From positions 1 to 64,000 of the forward strand of contig NZ_FZOD01000018.1 in the NCBI RefSeq assembly GCF_900188345.1: a stretch of 64,000 nucleotides of DNA, given 5' to 3'. Under the pieces are notes generated by a model. That model saw only the letters and a program-made list of their open reading frames with translations, had not been told where the DNA came from and did no database searches. The stretch comes from Streptosporangium subroseum. GTDB taxonomy: Bacteria > Actinomycetota > Actinomycetes > Streptosporangiales > Streptosporangiaceae. Positions 25,730 to 34,180 of the stretch are shown one piece after another. Position 1 is the stretch's first letter; each line of letters begins with the position of its first letter. The translations under genes were made by a program, and so were the position numbers.

Positions 25730-25877
25730 AACACGTCTACTTACAGCGGATGGATGAAATCCGTGGGGAGAAGTCCGCGGGACACGAACCATCACTTAGT
25801 GGTGGTCGTGGGACATACTTCATGTAGTCGAACGGTTGCCCAGCGTCGCGGGGGCGTGCTGGGCCGTCCATCGGCGG

Positions 25878-25915
25878 GTGTGCTTGTACGGCTCCTCCGA
25901 GCCGTACAAGCACAC
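25878..25915. terminator. Long bidirectional hairpin between ackA and the aldehyde dehydrogenase gene
   Basis: A perfect 17-base-pair stem (GTGTGCTTGTACGGCTC with GAGCCGTACAAGCACAC) closes a 4-base CTCC loop. It lies 8 bases past the minus-strand dehydrogenase stop and about 150 bases past ackA. There is no T-run; it is a likely transcription stop in both directions. Confidence 0.8.
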
Positions 25916-25922
25916 CTCGATC

Positions 25923-27356
25923 TCAGCCCAGACGGGCGATCGACTTGTACTCCAGGTAGGCCGAGAGTCCCTCGGGGCCCAGCTCGCGGCCGAGGCCGCT
26001 GCTCTTGTACCCACCGAAGGGCGAGCTGGTCTCGATCATGAAGAGGTTGACGCCGTAGGTGCCGGCGCGCACCTGGCGGGCCACGTCCATGCCGTGCTCG
26101 GTGTCGGCGGTCCACACCGTCCCGGCCAGGCCGTAGTCGCTGTCATTGGCGATCTTGATCGCGTCGGCCTCGTCCTCGTAGGGGATCACGGTCAGGACCG
26201 GGCCGAAGATCTCCTCACGGGCGATGCGCATCTCGTTGGTGGCCCCGGCGAAGACGGTCGGGGCCACGTACCAGCCGCGGTCGTGGGGACGCTCCAGGCC
26301 GCCGACGACCGGCTTGGCGCCCTCACCGATGCCGATCCTGATGTAGTCCTCGACCCGCTCCTGCTGCCGCTTGGCGACCAGCGGGCCGATGCCGGTGGCA
26401 GGGTCGGCGGGGTCGCCGACCGGCATGGACCTGACCATCGCCGAGACCGCGTCCACGACCTCGTCGTAGCGGTTGCGCGAGGCCAGGATGCGGGTCTGGG
26501 CGATACAGGCCTGACCGTTGTTCATCATCGAGGCGACCGACAGGAAGCCCATCGCGGAGGGCAGGTCGCAGTCGTCCAGGATGATCGCGGCGGACTTGCC
26601 CCCGAGCTCCAGGGTGCAGCGCTTGAGCTGCTCGCCGCAGATGGCGGCGATGCGGCGGCCGGCCGCGGTGGAGCCGGTGAAGGCGACCTTGTCCACGCCG
26701 GGGTGGGAGACGAGGTGCTCGCCGGCCTCGCGTCCGGCGGCGACGATGTTGACGACCCCGTCGGGGATGCCGGCCTCCTTGACCATCTCGGCCAGCAGGT
26801 AGGAGTCGAGCGGGGTCTCGGGGGCGGGCTTCACGACGATCGTGCAGCCCGCGACGAGGGCGGGGGCCAGTTTGATCATGATGACGAACTGCGGGACGTT
26901 CCACGGAACCACGGCGGCGACCACGCCGACCGGCTCACGGCGGACGACCACCGGCCCGAAGATGCCGGCGCGCTCCTCCTCGACGGGGAACGTCTTGCCG
27001 AGCTCGGCGTAGTACTGCAGCATGCCGAGCGGCTGCGGGGCCTGTGCCATCTGGGAGAAGGTGATCGGGGAGCCCATCTCCAGGGTGATGAGCTCGGCCA
27101 TCTCCGCCTGGCGGCTCGCGTAGATCTCGGCGAGCCTGCCGACGACGGCGGCGCGCTCGGCCATCGTCATCCGGGGCCACGGACCGTGGTCGAACGCCTG
27201 GCGGGCGGCGGCCACCGCGCGGTCCATGTCGGCGGGGGTCCCGTCGGGGACGCGGCCGACGACCTCCTCGGTGTGCGGTGAGATGACGTCGATGGTCCCG
27301 GTGCCCGCGGGAGCCACCCAGTCGCCCCCGATGAACAGCGTGTCGTGCTGGCGCAT
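25923..27356 (-). CDS. Aldehyde dehydrogenase (NAD(P)-dependent)
   Basis: This 477-residue ALDH superfamily enzyme oxidises an aldehyde to the acid. It has the FIGGDWVAPAGTGTIDVISP N-terminal strand, the coenzyme region AVVPWNVPQ near residue 140, FTGSTAAGRRIAA near 220, the catalytic Glu in LELGGKSAAI near 246, the catalytic Cys in NNGQACIAQTR near 280, and the EEIFGPVL motif near 377. The ATG at 27356 follows AGGAGG; the longer open frame upstream reads intergenic sequence. Specificity is unknown. It converges with ackA. Confidence 0.92.
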   Translation of the reverse strand: MRQHDTLFIGGDWVAPAGTGTIDVISPHTEEVVGRVPDGTPADMDRAVAAARQAFDHGPWPRMTMAERAAVVGRLAEIYASRQAEMAELITLEMGSPITFSQMAQAPQPLGMLQYYAELGKTFPVEEERAGIFGPVVVRREPVGVVAAVVPWNVPQFVIMIKLAPALVAGCTIVVKPAPETPLDSYLLAEMVKEAGIPDGVVNIVAAGREAGEHLVSHPGVDKVAFTGSTAAGRRIAAICGEQLKRCTLELGGKSAAIILDDCDLPSAMGFLSVASMMNNGQACIAQTRILASRNRYDEVVDAVSAMVRSMPVGDPADPATGIGPLVAKRQQERVEDYIRIGIGEGAKPVVGGLERPHDRGWYVAPTVFAGATNEMRIAREEIFGPVLTVIPYEDEADAIKIANDSDYGLAGTVWTADTEHGMDVARQVRAGTYGVNLFMIETSSPFGGYKSSGLGRELGPEGLSAYLEYKSIARLG

Positions 27357-27488
27357 GATGTATTGCCTCCTGGTGGGCGGGCCAGAGTCAAACTTGAGCG
27401 AATGCTTGCTTGGACAAGTGTCATCCGCAGGGAAGGGCGCCACAAGCCCCACCGTTGCTTGAGACCGAATCATGTTCTGTCGCCGATG

Positions 27489-27702
27489 GCAAGGGTTGCC
27501 CGGAACGCCGGTCGCGGGCTGTCGCCTACCGCGAGGATTGCTCGGAACGCCGCTCGCCGGGCTGCCGTTCGGGGCGGAAACTGCTCGAAACGCCTGCTGC
27601 CGGACCGCCGCTTATGGCAAGGGTTGCTCAGAACGCCGACTGCCGAGCTGCCACTTGTGGCAAGAACCGCCGGAAGGCCGGCCGCCGGGCACCCGAAGGC
27701 TC
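27489..27702. repeat. Five degenerate 42-43-base tandem repeats
   Basis: Units begin at 27489, 27531, 27574, 27617 and 27660, with core GC(A/G)(A/G)G..TTGC(C/T)(C/T)(G/A)GAACGCCG. The array dominates the 550-base gap 27357-27908 between the ALDH gene and the secreted coiled-coil gene. Frames through it are Arg/Gly/Pro-rich and not convincing as genes. No insertion-sequence ends were seen. Confidence 0.7.
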
Positions 27703-27908
27703 TGGTGCTCGGGTGTTCGGAGGGGCCGGTGTGCAAAGATTGCCTCTGGTTGCCACAGTGACATGCCAGGCGGTATCTATTTAAATCCCATTAAAGTGGT
27801 AGATAGTTCGTCAATAGTGCATGAGTTCCCCCGTTCCGGTGGCGAGCCCCAAGATCGTCTTCTATAGTTTCGCTCCGTTCGTGGGAGGGCTCTGGAGGTG
27901 AGCGAAAC

Positions 27909-28820
27909 GTGAGATCGAGTCGCTCAGCCACGCTGGCTGCCGTGCTTGCCCTGCTGCTTCTGACCCCGGTCATGGCCGGGGCCACCGCGCAGCGCGCCGC
28001 CAAACCCAACCCCGAGGCCGAGCTCAAGAAGCTGACCAGCGAGGCCGCCCAGCTCAACAAGGACTACCGGGGCCAGGTGCAGAGCCTCGAGGAGACCCGG
28101 GTCCAGGCCGGTAAGGCCACCGCCAGCGCCAAGAGCCTCAAGAGGGCCCTGGCGAGCGCCGAGACCGACATCGTGCGCTTTGCCCAGACCACCTACATGG
28201 GCGGCGTGCTGGACGACGGCAACCTGATGAGCTTCGACGGCGACGCCAACCTCGTCCTCGGCCAGGCCGCCACCATGTCCTACCTCGCCAGCCAGCGCGC
28301 CACCCAGCTCAACCGGATCAAGGAACTGATCAAAGACGCCAAGGCCGCCGAGAAGGCCGCCGACTCCAAGATCGCCAAGCTCAAGAAAGACATCATCGAC
28401 CTCAAGAGCCAGCGGGTCAGGATCGAGGGACTCCTGGCCAAGTACGGTTTCCAGACCCCCTCGGGCAGTGGCGGCCTGACCCCTCGCACGGTCACCATGC
28501 GCAACACGGTGCTCCAGAACTTCCCGATGCCGTACGGCTACGGCTGCCTGCGCCCGGGCGACCCCGGAGACCACGGCACCGGCCGGGCCTGCGACTTCAT
28601 GATGAGCAGCGGCGGCCGCATCCCGACCGAGGAGGCCATGGAGCGCGGTAACCGCCTCGCCCAGTGGGCCATCACCAACGGCACCCGCTTCGGGGTCATG
28701 TACATCATCTGGCAGCAGAAGTACTACGACGTCCGCACCGGCGCCGGCTGGAAGCTGATGTCCAACCGGGGCGGCAACACCGCCAACCACCTGGACCACG
28801 TCCACATCTCGATGTTCTGA
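27909..28820 (+). CDS. Secreted coiled-coil protein with ARB_07466-like C-terminal domain
   Basis: This is a 303-residue exported protein. The signal peptide (residues 1-28, ending GATAQRAA) is followed by a long coiled coil (about 35-175) rich in Lys/Glu/Ala with heptads. The C-terminal domain has YGYGCLRPGDPGDHGTGRACDFMM, then AQWAITNGTRFGVMYIIWQQKYYD, and finally NHLDHVHISMF. This resembles the ARB_07466-like domain seen with secreted NlpC/P60-associated or resuscitation-type proteins. The conserved DFM and HVH residues suggest a metal-dependent or peptidoglycan-binding role. The GTG start follows GGAGGTGAGCG. Confidence 0.75.
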   Translation: MRSSRSATLAAVLALLLLTPVMAGATAQRAAKPNPEAELKKLTSEAAQLNKDYRGQVQSLEETRVQAGKATASAKSLKRALASAETDIVRFAQTTYMGGVLDDGNLMSFDGDANLVLGQAATMSYLASQRATQLNRIKELIKDAKAAEKAADSKIAKLKKDIIDLKSQRVRIEGLLAKYGFQTPSGSGGLTPRTVTMRNTVLQNFPMPYGYGCLRPGDPGDHGTGRACDFMMSSGGRIPTEEAMERGNRLAQWAITNGTRFGVMYIIWQQKYYDVRTGAGWKLMSNRGGNTANHLDHVHISMF

Positions 28821-29051
28821 GCTGTCAGGCTTCTGACCTGCGGTGATTTCGTTGTAAGCCTCTCTCAGGGCACATCCAGGGCACTTTGCCCCGCTGCCCA
28901 CACGTCTTCGATACGGCCTCGCACGACACCGCGCAGTTCGGTGGCGGGCGTGAGCGGGCTTGCCTGGGGGACGCACATGCCGACCTTGGCAGCCCGTTGG
29001 CGGCCGTGTCCCGGTAGGTGATCAGGGCCAACCACGGTGGCGCGTGAGACG

Positions 29052-30233
29052 TCAGCCGCGCAACCGCTCCACTTCGATCACCCGTGCGGCCTCCGCTTGC
29101 GTCGCCGCACGGACCTCGACGAAGTCGTTTTCCTTGCGCAAGACGGTGACGATGCCAGTGAACAGCGTGTTTTGACGAATGCGGTCACGGGCTACGACTT
29201 CTCTGCCGACCGACAGCACGTCGGTATGGGTGTTCTCATCCGCTCCCCACACCCAAGCACGCCCGCTGAATCCCGGCTCGACCCCGAAGAACGCTGTTCG
29301 CACACTGGATGCCTCCAGCACCAAAGTGGGCGCGGTATCCGGGTTCAGCTCCCGGCCGATACGCCGGTCAACGCGCAACCGCGTCGCGTAGTCCTCCAGC
29401 ATCGACCGCGACCAGGACCACATGTTCTGCGGCAGGTTGCCGAGCATGTCGTACAACAGGTCGCCCAGCGTCTCATCGACGAGCCGCGGGTCATCGTCCG
29501 AATCGACGGACGAGACCGTTATGCGTCCCCTTTCGGCCCCCGGAGCGATGTCGGCCTTCGGGTAATGACGCACCATCGCACGGCCGGGGCTCGGCGGGTT
29601 GAAATGCATCACTGCGGTGGCGGTTTCCGGCCGCGGGTGCGAACGCAGCGCGGGCCACGCCCCCGATTGCGGCGCTGCCGAGCCGGGATCGAGCGAAAGG
29701 ATCTCCCGCATCCTGACCGCATACCCACTGCTCTCTTCGCTGCGGAGGGCAGGCCCAGAGGCTTCGGCCGCCGGCCAGAACCGCAGCAGCCAGGACTCCT
29801 CAACGGCTTCGACCTGGCTGGGGTCCCAGGAGGTCGGCTCGCTCCGCACCGAACCGGTGTAGGCGCTCAGCCAGTAGGCGAAACAAGGCGGTCCCAGAAG
29901 GAGCTTCTGCCCCGTGGGGCTGTGTCCCATGCCACTGACCGCCACGATGCCGCCCGGGCTCAAGTAGAGAACCCGCCCCGCCTCCACCCACGGCTCGCCG
30001 GGTCCGTCCTCGGGCTCGGCCTCCCATGCCTCCATCCGAACAGCGGCCAGCCGTGCCCCGGCCTGGCTCACCAGCTCGACCTGGCCTAGCGAAATGCCGT
30101 CGGGCTCGGCCAGCAGGGCGCCGTGTTCGGTCTCCTGCATGACATCCCAGCCATATCCGGATCCGTCGTACAGACAGAAGCGCCCATACGAGATCGGTGC
30201 CTCGTCGTAGACGCTGCGGATCAGCTCGGCCAT
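29052..30233 (-). CDS. Hypothetical protein, about 393 residues
   Basis: I do not recognise this protein. There is no signal peptide or membrane segment. It is rich in Glu, Asp, Ser and Trp and reads like a cytosolic two-part protein. The N-terminal half contains WDVMQETEHGALLAEPDGI and a PPCFAYWLSAYTGSV block. The C-terminal half has a stretch of Asp/Ser-rich sequence (SSVDSDDDPRLVDETLGDLLYDML) followed by VWGADENTHTDVLSVGREVV. I chose ATG 30233 because GGAGG lies 8 bases upstream; the longer frame begins at 30302 without one. It may belong to a bacterial immunity or SUKH-like family, but that is a guess. Confidence 0.6.
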   Translation of the reverse strand: MAELIRSVYDEAPISYGRFCLYDGSGYGWDVMQETEHGALLAEPDGISLGQVELVSQAGARLAAVRMEAWEAEPEDGPGEPWVEAGRVLYLSPGGIVAVSGMGHSPTGQKLLLGPPCFAYWLSAYTGSVRSEPTSWDPSQVEAVEESWLLRFWPAAEASGPALRSEESSGYAVRMREILSLDPGSAAPQSGAWPALRSHPRPETATAVMHFNPPSPGRAMVRHYPKADIAPGAERGRITVSSVDSDDDPRLVDETLGDLLYDMLGNLPQNMWSWSRSMLEDYATRLRVDRRIGRELNPDTAPTLVLEASSVRTAFFGVEPGFSGRAWVWGADENTHTDVLSVGREVVARDRIRQNTLFTGIVTVLRKENDFVEVRAATQAEAARVIEVERLRG

Positions 30234-30906
30234 CTCGATTTCCTCCATCTGGTCGCAGGCGGAAACCCTAGCGATCCCGAACGACAGTTCCGCTTGCGCC
30301 ATCGGGGTGGCCCGGACGGAGCCCGATATGGAGCAGATGTGGCGCTGTTCGCGCTGGGAGCACGTGCTCTCACGATCGAGACTGCGCTCAGCTCGCGATT
30401 ATGCCGAGCTCTGCCGCGCCAACTTCACGAAGACCCTGGTTCCGTCACACGGCTGAGAACCCGCGACCAGGTTTCTCGGCATTATCTGGGGTCGCCGTGA
30501 GGCGTTAGGCACGTAAGGCATGTGGGGGTGGTGCGGACGTGGCTTACGGATATCCAGGGGTCGTTCTGTCACGTCAGCCACGTAAGGGACGTGCCGTGGT
30601 GCGGACTTCGCCCTGAACAACGGTGGAAGCGTACGCAGCGCACCGTCGGACCGTCCTTCTCGACGGTTTGTTCAGGGGAAGGTGGCACGCTGGTGTCCGG
30701 CAAGGCCCGCACCGCCGTCTGCGGGAGGTTCCGTTGCTCCGCGCCCTGCTCGTCCTGACGAACCTCGAACTCGACCGCCGACAGACGATCAAGACCGAAG
30801 ACAGCCGCCCACGACCAGCACGAGCACACGAACCCCGCCACACCAGCAGCCGCACCAGCGAAAACCAAGATCGTGGATCTTCAGTGAAGATCCGGCTGGC
30901 CCTCGG
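30234..30906. repeat. Noncoding gap with two imperfect direct repeats
   Basis: No gene I can support lies here. CACGTAAGG..(A/G)..GTGGTGCGGAC occurs at 30510-30538 and 30579-30606, 69 bases apart. GATCTTCA-TGAAGATC forms a palindrome near 30876-30893. The short open frames are Arg/Thr/Ser-rich and lack ribosome-binding sites. It may be eroded mobile or repeat sequence. Confidence 0.4.
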
Positions 30907-31200
30907 TCAGTCGATGCCTTCGACGATGCGGAAGTCGCGCTCGACGCCGTCGGAGAGGGCGACCAGCGCCTCTTGGTAGGCCGCACTCTCGTGCGCCGCG
31001 ACGGCCTGTTCGAAGCTGTCGAACTCGATCAGGACGGTGCGCTCGGCGATTCCGGCGTCATGCGCCACGACCTGACCGCCACGGACGAGGACCCGACCGC
31101 CCCCGGCCTTGACGGCCGGAGAGGCCAGCTTGTTGTAAGCAGCCAGCTTCTCAGGGTCTGAAATGGTGCGGTAGGCGCTGACCCAGTAGCCCTTGGGCAT
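30907..31200 (-). CDS. DUF1330-family protein
   Basis: This 97-residue single-domain protein of the DUF1330 dimeric alpha-beta barrel family has the typical start MPKGYWVSAYRTISDP. It then has YNKLASPAVKAGGGRVLVRGG, and VLIEFDSFEQAVAAHESAAYQEAL near residue 55-80. Relatives are small ferredoxin-like-fold proteins of unknown catalytic role. The ATG at 31200 follows GGAGG. It lies 33 bases after the MFS gene in the same direction, so it may be the last gene of the marR-MFS unit. Confidence 0.9.
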   Translation of the reverse strand: MPKGYWVSAYRTISDPEKLAAYNKLASPAVKAGGGRVLVRGGQVVAHDAGIAERTVLIEFDSFEQAVAAHESAAYQEALVALSDGVERDFRIVEGID

Positions 31201-31233
31201 GGAACCTCCAGTGTTGGGATGAGTGCATCTGAC

Positions 31234-32667
31234 TTACGGGTTGGTCTCGGACGAGCGTCGGCGGGCGAGAGCGAGGCTTGTCAGCGTCGTGATCGCCATG
31301 GCGCCGATGCCGACCAGCGCCGCGGTGGTGTAGGCGCTGTCGTCGGGGAAGAGGTGGCCGGGGCCGGTGCCCGCGGCGAGGATCAGGCCGCCGATGGCGC
31401 TGCCCAGGGAGTACCCGACGCTGCGGACGACGTAGTTGAAGCTCATGGCGCTCGACGTCTCGCTCTTGGGGGTGACGGCCAGGATGACGCCGGGCATCGC
31501 GGCCGAGAAGCCGCCGACGCCGAAGCCGAGCACGCCCATCGCCGCGAACAGTTCGGCCAGGTCCGACCGGGCCGCCGCGAACAGGGCGAACCCACCGCCG
31601 ACCACGACGGCGCTGCCGGCCAGGAGCAGGGGGTCGGCGATCCGCGTCCGGACCCGCGGCGTGAGCTTGCCGGCGACGAACCCCAGCACCGAGAACGGGA
31701 TGAGGACCAGCCCGGCGACGAAGGTCGTCAGCCCGAAGCCGTAGCCGGCGCCGTGCGGCGTCTGCGCGTACCGGGTGATGAGCGTGAGCAGGAGGTACAT
31801 GCCGATCCCGCCGACGAACATGGCGAGGTTCGCCCCGGCGACCGCCGGGTGCCGCACCGCCCGCACATCGACCAGGGGCGTCGTGCTGCGCAGCTCGATG
31901 ACGGCCCAGGCGCAGAGCAGTACCACCGCGACGACGGCGAGGCCCGCCGCCACGGCGAGGTGCCGGCTCCACAGATTCCGTTCGCCGGCGAGGAACAGCA
32001 CCAGGAGCAGCGCAGCGGCCAGGACGACCGCGCCTGCCACGTCCACGTGGGCGGAGCGGCCTTCGGGGGCTTCGGGCATGGAGCGCCACGCGGTCAGGAG
32101 GGCGGCGGCGGTGACGACCAGGCCGAGGCCGTAGGCGGCCCGTACCCCGCCGAGCTCGGCGAGCAGTGCGGCCAGCGGGTAGCCGACGCCGGCCCCGATG
32201 ATCGAGACCACCGAGATCAGGGCGATCACGGCCGCGCTGCGCTCCTCGGGGAGGTGGTCCCGGGCCACGCCCATCATCAGCGCCGTCAGCCCGAGCCCGA
32301 CGCCCTGAGCCGCCCTGCCGGCCAGCAGCCACGCGAACGGCAGCGGCAGCACGGTGAGCGCGCTGCCGGCGACGACGACCGCCAGCGTGGCGAGGATCGT
32401 GGCCCGCCGGTGCGGGCCGGCTCCGAGCCGGCCCAGGACCGGCGTGGCGACGGCGCCGCTGAGCAGCGCGACGGTCAGCGTCCACTGCGCGCTGCCGAGC
32501 GAGACGTGGAACGAGGTCGCCACGCTGGTGATGAGCGGCGTCCCGAGGCTGGCGACCGCCGCCACGACCAGAGCGATGAACATCAGGGCGGGGACCAGCA
32601 GCCGCGCCTCGGAACGCGCCACCGGGAATGCCTTCACCGCGACCCCGCCGACCGGCCGCCCGGTCAC
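31234..32667 (-). CDS. MFS transporter, DHA-type drug exporter
   Basis: This 477-residue protein has about 14 hydrophobic segments and the DHA2/EmrB-like layout. TSVATSFHVSLGSAQWTLTVALL and VLGRLGAGPHRRATI (motif A) sit in the N-terminal half, GRAAQGVGLGLTALMMGVA resembles motif C, and FGLTTFVAGLVLIPFSVLGFV lies in the C-terminal half. It probably exports drugs or toxic metabolites. The GTG start at 32667 overlaps the MarR stop (GTGA); a GTG 10 codons later is an alternative. Regulation by the coupled MarR is likely. Confidence 0.88.
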   Translation of the reverse strand: MTGRPVGGVAVKAFPVARSEARLLVPALMFIALVVAAVASLGTPLITSVATSFHVSLGSAQWTLTVALLSGAVATPVLGRLGAGPHRRATILATLAVVVAGSALTVLPLPFAWLLAGRAAQGVGLGLTALMMGVARDHLPEERSAAVIALISVVSIIGAGVGYPLAALLAELGGVRAAYGLGLVVTAAALLTAWRSMPEAPEGRSAHVDVAGAVVLAAALLLVLFLAGERNLWSRHLAVAAGLAVVAVVLLCAWAVIELRSTTPLVDVRAVRHPAVAGANLAMFVGGIGMYLLLTLITRYAQTPHGAGYGFGLTTFVAGLVLIPFSVLGFVAGKLTPRVRTRIADPLLLAGSAVVVGGGFALFAAARSDLAELFAAMGVLGFGVGGFSAAMPGVILAVTPKSETSSAMSFNYVVRSVGYSLGSAIGGLILAAGTGPGHLFPDDSAYTTAALVGIGAMAITTLTSLALARRRSSETNP

Positions 32668-33122
32668 TGCTTCGGCCCTTCGCGGTCCTGGCTTTCGAGC
32701 TCTGCCAGATGCTTCAGCGCCGGAAGGGCCGCCACCAGCGCCTCGACCTCGTCGCCGGTGAGCTCGCCGATCAACCGCTCGAACGCGTGGACGCCCGCCT
32801 GGCGCCGCGTCCGGACATAGGAGGCGCCGGCCTCGGTCAGGCACACCAGCGTGACCCGCTTGTCGGACGCGTCGCCCCGCCGCTCGACCAGGCCGGACTC
32901 CTCCATCACCCGGACCAGGGCGGTTATCGCGGGCTGGGTGACGCCCTCGACCGCGGCCAGATCGGTGATGCGCCGCGGGCCGGTCCGGTCCAGGGTGGCC
33001 AGGGTGGCGACGGACGTCAGGCTCATGTCCCGGGGCAGGCGTCTCACGGTCCTGGTGGCCAGGCCGTAGAGGGCTGCCCCGATGGCGGCGGACGCGCCAG
33101 GAACGGTGTCTTGACGACTCAT
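32664..33122 (-). CDS. MarR-family transcriptional regulator
   Basis: This 152-residue winged-helix regulator has a dimerisation helix at the N-terminus. It has RRITDLAAVEGVTQPAITALVRVMEESGLVERRGDASDKRVTLVCLT across the recognition helix and wing (about residues 50-95), with the DxRxxxLxLT-like wing motif, and a C-terminal dimer helix. It ends in the start codon of the MFS gene, so repressor and exporter are co-translated. The AT-rich stretch 33128-33155 upstream probably holds promoter and operator. Confidence 0.92.
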   Translation of the reverse strand: MSRQDTVPGASAAIGAALYGLATRTVRRLPRDMSLTSVATLATLDRTGPRRITDLAAVEGVTQPAITALVRVMEESGLVERRGDASDKRVTLVCLTEAGASYVRTRRQAGVHAFERLIGELTGDEVEALVAALPALKHLAELESQDREGPKQ

Positions 33123-33392
33123 GCTCGAAGCATAACCCTTTTATATTCATAGTTTATGGAAATGCTTTGGTGGGTTCCGCCCGTCTGCGACACTCTCAGA
33201 GTGCCGACCTCCGGCGGCACGGTTCCACGCTGTAGGCGCTCAAGAACGTTTGTTCCTCAACCCCCCCGGCCGAGGTCTTCCCGGCGTAATCGAGGCTCGC
33301 CGGCGGGCCCCGGTGGTACCGGCGAAATCTCCAAGGACGAACTCCCGTTGACCCTGGGCCGGGTCGTTACGGTGCTGACTAAAGTTGCCCGG

Positions 33393-33917
33393 GTGCGACG
33401 CGTATCAGTGGTGGGAATCTCAGGGTCGGGCAAGTCTTCGCTGGCGGCGGCACTCGCCGGGCGGCTGGGCGCGCCGTGGCTGGAGCTCGACTCGATCTTC
33501 CACATGCCGGGCTGGACGCCGCGGCCGGTCGAGGGGTTCCGCGCGGAGGTCGACCGGTTCACCTCGGGCGAGAGGTGGGTGGTGGACGGTAACTACTCCG
33601 CCGTACGAGACCTGGTGTGGGCGCGCGCCGACACCGTGGTCTGGCTTGATCTGCCGCGGCACCTAGTGATGCGCCAGCTGCTGTCCAGGACGCTGCACCG
33701 GATGGCCACGGGGATGGAACTGTGGAACGGCAACAAGGAGTCGTTCCGCTTCCTGCTGGACAAGGACGAGTCAATCATCCGCTACGCCTGGACGAAGCAC
33801 GCGACCATGCGCGACCGCTATCAACGCGCCGCCGCCGACCCCGCCAACGCCCGTCTGACCTTCGTCCGCCTCACCTCCCGCGACGCTGTCACCCGGCTGA
33901 CCCGCTCCCTTCCGTAG
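33393..33917 (+). CDS. P-loop kinase of the adenylate kinase / topology-modulation (FlaR-like) family
   Basis: This 174-residue NTPase begins VRRVSVVGISGSGKSSLAAALAGRLG with Walker A GISGSGKS at residues 8-15. Next come LELDSIFHMPGW near 30, WVVDGNYSAVRDLVWARADTVVWLDLPR near 62-90, and a C-terminal SFRFLLDKDESIIRYAWT stretch. This matches small AAA-like or 'topology modulation protein' nucleotide kinases; the substrate is unknown. GTG 33393 lies 7 bases after TAAAGT, so the mRNA may be leaderless; GTG 33372 is an alternative start. Confidence 0.75.
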   Translation: MRRVSVVGISGSGKSSLAAALAGRLGAPWLELDSIFHMPGWTPRPVEGFRAEVDRFTSGERWVVDGNYSAVRDLVWARADTVVWLDLPRHLVMRQLLSRTLHRMATGMELWNGNKESFRFLLDKDESIIRYAWTKHATMRDRYQRAAADPANARLTFVRLTSRDAVTRLTRSLP

Positions 33918-34180
33918 CGGCACACGACTCGGCCTGGAACTTCCACGGCTACGGCCAGGGGCGAAGTAGGGCTTGGCTGCGCGGCTGACCAGCGGGAGAA
34001 ACGTCTTGCCGGGCTCTCAGGGGCGGGTCACGCCAGGTCCGGACCTTGCGGTCAGGTTGGTGAAGCCGGCTCCCGGGGAGCCGCCGGCCGCCTGTCCAGA
34101 GCCAATGGCAGGGGGAATCTGTCGGTTCCAGCTGATATTCATGATCACCCAGCGTTTCCGATCATCAGTGGAGCCGTGTC

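Noticed and set aside
27489..27702. Possible CRISPR array
   Set aside because: Units are adjacent degenerate tandem copies with no unique spacers and no cas genes near.
27345..27761. Arg/Gly-rich frames through the repeat array
   Set aside because: All three forward frames are open because of the repeat unit and none has a ribosome-binding site or a domain.
28825..29031. Small minus-strand frame as an integrase remnant
   Set aside because: The frame has no recombinase motif; the likeness was too weak to support a mobile element.
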